Below, piece after piece: positions 51,716-64,000 of a stretch of 64,000 nt of DNA. The DNA comes from Batillaria attramentaria (lineage: Eukaryota; Mollusca; Gastropoda; Batillariidae). Every line of letters starts with the position of its first letter. The stretch's first letter is position 1. Both the position numbers and the translations under genes were made by a program. The DNA is taken from positions 172,501 to 236,500 of the forward strand of contig JACVVK020000475.1 in NCBI GenBank assembly GCA_018292915.2. The letters are read 5' to 3'. A model generated the notes under the pieces. That model was not told the origin of the DNA, did no database searches, and worked only from the letters and a program-made list of their open reading frames with translations.

Positions 51716-53261
51716 ATGCAGAAGGCAGGAAATGGACAGCAGGGTCCAAGGGAGGAAACCCGCTACAGGATGACTGCAGATCCAAGGGGTAAACAATTAT
51801 TCAATTGTACAATTATTTGCACAATTATCGCTGAAATATATATACAAAGTTGTAGTGTTTTTGCCATGGCACTTATTCTTAAACCATACCTCAAGACAAC
51901 CGTTTCAGTAACCCCTCTCTCTCTCTCTCGCTCTATGTGTGTGAAAGTGTGTTTATCCAACAAGTGTTTATTTAGATCGATATCATTTTTGTGTGCAAAG
52001 ACGTGTATAAAAAATTATTATTATTATTATTATCATAAGGATTTGACAGTTAAAATGTTCATCATTCTGTAAATACTCTGACTGATTTGTTAATTAGTCG
52101 GGTTTGTCATTTCCAGGACTGTGTCTGATATTCAACAACAAAATATTCAGAACGGCTGACGGGTTTCCCATACCTGATCTACCGACAAGGGAAGGAACTG
52201 ACGTCGACAGAGGTTAGAACATCATCAATATCTGGTAGGCCCGGTGTCACATGGCAGACGAAACTCCCGGCAGGAATGACACCGGGGCTGCTCCAGCATT
52301 AAGCTGTATTGGCATGGGTCACTTTAAGCTTACACATACACATAGCTTCATTCATAAGCCGGAAGTGCATCTTAGCAGTGGAATCAAATATACCGTCTAC
52401 ACCGGTGTGTTATGAAGAGGCCTTTATATATATTCACGTTTGCTGTGTATTAGAGTAAAAAACAACAACAAAAAACCCTTTCATTCTTTGTTCAGCTTCA
52501 GGTCCGGACAAAATTAGTGTGTCCTTTACAGACAAAGCTGCCTTCGCCCTGTGGGAAGAGGGGGGGGGGGGTCATGTCCAGTGTATGAGAGAATGCGTGT
52601 GATTCGCGTGAGCGTGCGTGTTGGGTTCAGCTCGCGGCGCTATGATCCAGATCGAGAAATATCAATTGCAATTGGGTAAAAGCGCCCACAAAATACACAG
52701 TTGTTTATTATTATTATGAAACACGATCGTTTTCTTCTGCTCTACAGACAAACTGAAAACGACATTCAGCGCTTTGAGGTTTGAGGTTCGATGCCACGAA
52801 AACAAAACAGACATGCAGATGATCAGGATTTTGGACGACGTTGCTCGTGACGATGACAAAAATAGACAGATGGATTGTTTTGTCTGCTGCATCCTGTCAC
52901 ATGGCAGTAAAGGCCGCGTGTTCAGCTCCAATGGAGGTCTGATTAAAATCCAACATCTGACCGACAGAATGTCCGGTCTGTCATCACCAGAGCTTGCAGG
53001 AAAACCCAAGCTGTTCTTCATTCAGGCCTGCCAGGGTCCGGTCGCACAAAGAGGTAAAATGTACTTTAATCAAACGTGCAAGAGTAGTTGTAGTGGAGGT
53101 AGTGGTAGAGGTAGTGGTAGCAGTAGTAGGTTAAAAAGTACAATGCACGAGGCATCAAAATGCCCATATAATAATAATAATACATTCTTATATAGCGCAG
53201 TATCCCCACAAGGTGAGCTCAACGCGCTTCACAATTTCCGACTAAACTAATAAGAGTCTAC

Positions 53262-53315
<54 letters not shown>

Positions 53316-55254
53316 GCCATTCCACCAGCAACAGGGCTTAGGACGCGTCAAAATCTGTTCCCATATGTTCCCTATTAGCGTCAGGCATCATAGTCACCCT
53401 TCAAAATGCTTTTTTTTTTTTTTTTTGCTGCCCCAACTCTTTGCTTGCTCCAGTGGTGTTCCTCCCAGGTCATGGGTGGAACCCACGAACCCACGGAGGA
53501 CTCGGAAGCTAGGGCAATTTTTTATTATGCATGATGATGGAGATGAGGATGATAGTAAGATGATGCTATGGAGGTCCATGTGGTTTGGGACTGCGAGCCA
53601 GGGCCGCATTCCACGCTTCCTGTCGTAAATAACCCGGCATTAACCAGGCCCGGGAACTACGGCACCTGCGGTGCCGGCCGTGTAATCATCCACATCATAA
53701 GACGTGTCATACTAAGGGAAGCACCCCCAAAGTCGCACCCGTGAAGTGGGTGAAACTCGGCTGTGTGGCAACAGCCTCCCCATCGGGCCCATAGCACACC
53801 CGCTCTGGGTAGGAGCCGACCTAGGTAGGAAAAATCCCGCTTGCCTCGGCTGGGATTCGAACCCGGGTCTCCCGGTCCATGATCCGAAGTGCTAACCACT
53901 ACACTACGGGGGCCGGTAAAATGCTTTCATCTGGAAGTGAAATTTCCATGCACAAACCATTCAAGGGTGCGTACCTCACAGGATTTTAAAAACAATTCAA
54001 TGTCTCCTTTCCGCTCAGGCTTCACTAGCGTAATGCTAGTCTACTTTCTATTCAGACCAGAAAGCCACTTCACCCAAATACATCTTTGCCTCTCTAGTGC
54101 GCAAAAAGTCCCAGCTTCACTGGCATCTTGCCTCCCCTTGCAACCCCCTGGCACGCACCTTTTCCCACCAAATACAAAAATCCCGCTTTTTCAGAAATCA
54201 CTACAAACTAGCACACTCGCAAAACAGTGGCGCGTTTTATAGAACGAGGAAAACAAGCCCCTACGTAGCGGGAGAGCAGCTAGGCGTTTTAAAGGTCAAG
54301 GCGACTTGGCACCCTTGCCAAACACAAAATATCAGTTACAAACTCACGAAAATCACGCTCTTCCTTGACAACAAAATCACTACAAACTAGCACACTCGCA
54401 AACCAGGGTCTTTCAAATAAACACCAAACCTGACACCACGGTCAGTTTGTCATTACACCTGTAGTAGCAGTGGTGGAAGAAGAAGAAGAAGAAGAGATGG
54501 AGGAGCAGTAGAGATCGGAATGTTATTTGTGTAAGGTGAATCTTGCCCACATTGTGCGCAGGGTGTCCAGTTCAGATAGACGCGACTCCTGACGACCACG
54601 TTTTCATCCCTGAGCACACTGACTTCCTGATCGCCCATTCCACCCTGCCAGAGTTTGCATCTTTCAGGATTCCACAGAACGGCTCCTTCTTCGTTGACAA
54701 GCTGACTGAAGTACTCAACAATCACGCGCACAGGTTCGGGACGTTGTTATTGTTGGGTCTACTGTATTGTATGCTTGGGAGTTCAGTTGTCAGGTTGTCT
54801 TCTATCAGAGGACGCCCGTTACTGTAGTGCAGCGCCAACCACAGTAACCACATGTTTTGAATGTTGTGGTGGGGGGATGGTGGAGGGGTGGTGGGGTGAA
54901 GAGAGCCGAAGAATCTGGAGAAAAAAAAACCTTTAAGCAGCCCGGGGTTCAGGAAACATTAGTATCACACATATAATTATATCCTAGCTCGGTAGGACCA
55001 TCTCAGTCTAGACGACCGTTTAGTGACCAATCTTTCAAAAGTTGTCCGCGCTAACAGTTGAGTCACTTCTGGTTGGGTACAATTGCGTTGAACAGCGTCA
55101 CTGAGTTTTGTTGTTGTTATTGTTCTTATGGGTTGTTGTGGTGGTGTTTTGTTTGCTTATTTGTTTGTTTGGTTTCGTGTCTGAGAAAACTAATGCTTTG
55201 GTATTCCTCTATGATCTGTTGATCCCGGCTTTAGGTTTGTCTGTCAGGTAGTTC

Positions 55255-55305
<51 letters not shown>

Positions 55306-55564
55306 CCTAACCTCCTTCCTTCCTTATCTACTTACTTACCCAGTGTTCACATAGTTGCTCCGTTAATCACTAAGAAACTGGTATTTGTAGTAAAAAAGAG
55401 TCTCCTTCATTTTGTTTTCTAAAGCCAGGACATTGTGAAGATGTTGACAATGGTGAACGACAAGATTGCCTCTGTGGACCTATTCCATGCCCACGTGACA
55501 GGCATCTCCAAACAGGCGTCTGTCTTCTCCAGTTCACTTCGGAAAGATCTGTACTTCAACACCG
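51716..55564 (+). CDS. Caspase domain of caspase gene C (5' half of a probable caspase-SH2-ZU5 gene)
   Basis: Five exons join in phase: 51716-51788, 52117-52212, 52748-53053, 54562-54733 and 55425-55564, identical in number, borders and nearly in size to genes A and B. An in-frame TAG at 51695 supports the start, so again there is no prodomain. The protein starts MQKAGNGQQGPREETRYRMT. P1 Arg is in TREGTDVDR, catalytic His in CCILSHGSKG (about 108), Cys in FFIQACQG (about 151), and the small subunit has the second Arg in FASFRIPQ and ends SSLRKDLYF. Acidic residues in VQIDATPDDHV between the subunits may be the processing sites. The last exon either ends at a gtcaga donor (55564, phase 1), joining the linker exon at about 56153, or reads through to TGA at 55618-55620, giving a stand-alone caspase. 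Phase agreement and the plan of its sister genes favour the fusion, but the donor is weak. Confidence 0.88.
53263..53312. repeat. (CA)n microsatellite
   Basis: About 25 CA units in an intron of caspase gene C. Confidence 0.95.
53413..53917 (-). mobile_element. SINE family 2, full length (505 bp) with target-site duplication
   Basis: The minus-strand head has a tRNA-like A box (gtagtgtagtggttagcac) and B box (gggttcgaatcccagccg), then a body shared with 7362-7545, and a 3' part (gttggggcagc) shared with 9286-9467. Ten-bp copies of aaaatgcttt flank it (53403-53412 and 53918-53927). It lies in an intron of caspase gene C. Confidence 0.9.
54734..55424. other. Intron of caspase gene C
   Basis: T/TTG-rich sequence at 55108-55175 and a (TAGT)n repeat at 55255-55306. 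No exon was seen. Confidence 0.6.
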
Positions 55565-56124
55565 GTCAGATACTTCATATTTCTACATGTAAACGCACTA
55601 AGATATGGCATGTTTTATGAATATGTTCTTACTTGCACCAATCTTCGTTTACGCAACGTTTCTCGCTGTTAAACATTATTTCTATTGTTTGTTTACTATT
55701 GTGCTTACATTCAAATCATACGATGTTAAGTCAGCACTTCCCCCAAACCGTACTGGTTTAAACAAGTTGATTGCAACAGAGGTTGTAGAAACGTGACAAA
55801 TAATGAGCATGAACAAGCACGGCTTATGGTAATACTCAGGGTGGAACAGATACATTGTGACAAACTTCACTGAGAAAGTCACGAAGTTTCGTCGATACAT
55901 CATGAACATTGACGAAGGTACGGACGTTTGAATGAAAGTGCGGGTGAAATTGTACCCATGGTGTACGGCAAAGGTTAACTAATGAACAAGAGTTCGGTAT
56001 CCTTCATGCCAGTCTCCTATGCAGTTTATTAAATTTTTATTATATTCATAATATTTTTGGTTGTTGTTTGTTTGTTTGTTTTTTCTATTTTCACAACTTA
56101 TGTGGGTGAAATGCTGAATGTCTG

Positions 56125-63955
<7,831 letters not shown>

Positions 63956-64000
63956 GTAAATAAATTATTTATATTCTCACAACTTATTAGGTTTCACAGT

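Overview
The window is nuclear DNA of an animal. Genes are split into many short exons with GT-AG introns, microsatellites are abundant, and there are tRNA-derived SINEs with target-site duplications and several LINE 3' ends. The mix of polycystin, AIG1/GIMAP GTPases, caspases and SINE/LINE debris fits a lophotrochozoan, most likely a mollusc (perhaps a gastropod). The species call is inference; the sequence itself does not name one.

Layout. 1-3652 (+) holds the last five exons of a polycystin-1-like channel gene. After about 4 kb of non-coding sequence comes a pair of single-domain AIG1/GIMAP-like GTPase genes arranged head to head: one on the minus strand (10430-7878, with a frameshift in its P-loop exon) and one on the plus strand (17800-20408, intact). 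Both end in a predicted membrane hairpin. Between them lies a 1.9-kb minisatellite (12140-14085). Then come satellite-like TCAAGGTCA repeats (20850-22215), a decayed AIG1 P-loop exon (about 24400-24574), and three plus-strand caspase genes in a row.

The three caspases share one exon plan and start directly at the protease domain, with no CARD or DED prodomain. They keep the catalytic His (SHG) and Cys (QACQG) and the two Arg residues that read Asp at P1. They differ in what is attached behind the protease. Gene A (25920-30012) carries two copies of a short exon and then a ubiquitin-like domain. Gene B (34845 to about 46620) carries two complete AIG1 GTPase modules and the remains of a third. 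Gene C (51716 to beyond 63955) is followed, in a matching reading phase, by a Ser/Pro-rich linker, an SH2 domain and a ZU5-UPA (FIIND-like) region, and runs off the window.

Reading (inference). This looks like a tandem array in which one caspase core has repeatedly acquired different C-terminal sensor or signalling modules through phase-1 exons. AIG1 GTPases, FIIND-type ZU5-UPA domains, ubiquitin-like tags and SH2 domains all belong to immune or cell-death signalling elsewhere, so the locus is a candidate lineage-specific immune/cell-death cluster. Signs of recent change are a gene-conversion-like near-identity between two AIG1 exons, an exon-sized tandem duplication, a 13-copy perfect repeat apparently seeded from an AIG1 exon start, and frameshifts in two genes (polymorphism, assembly error or pseudogenisation cannot be told apart here).
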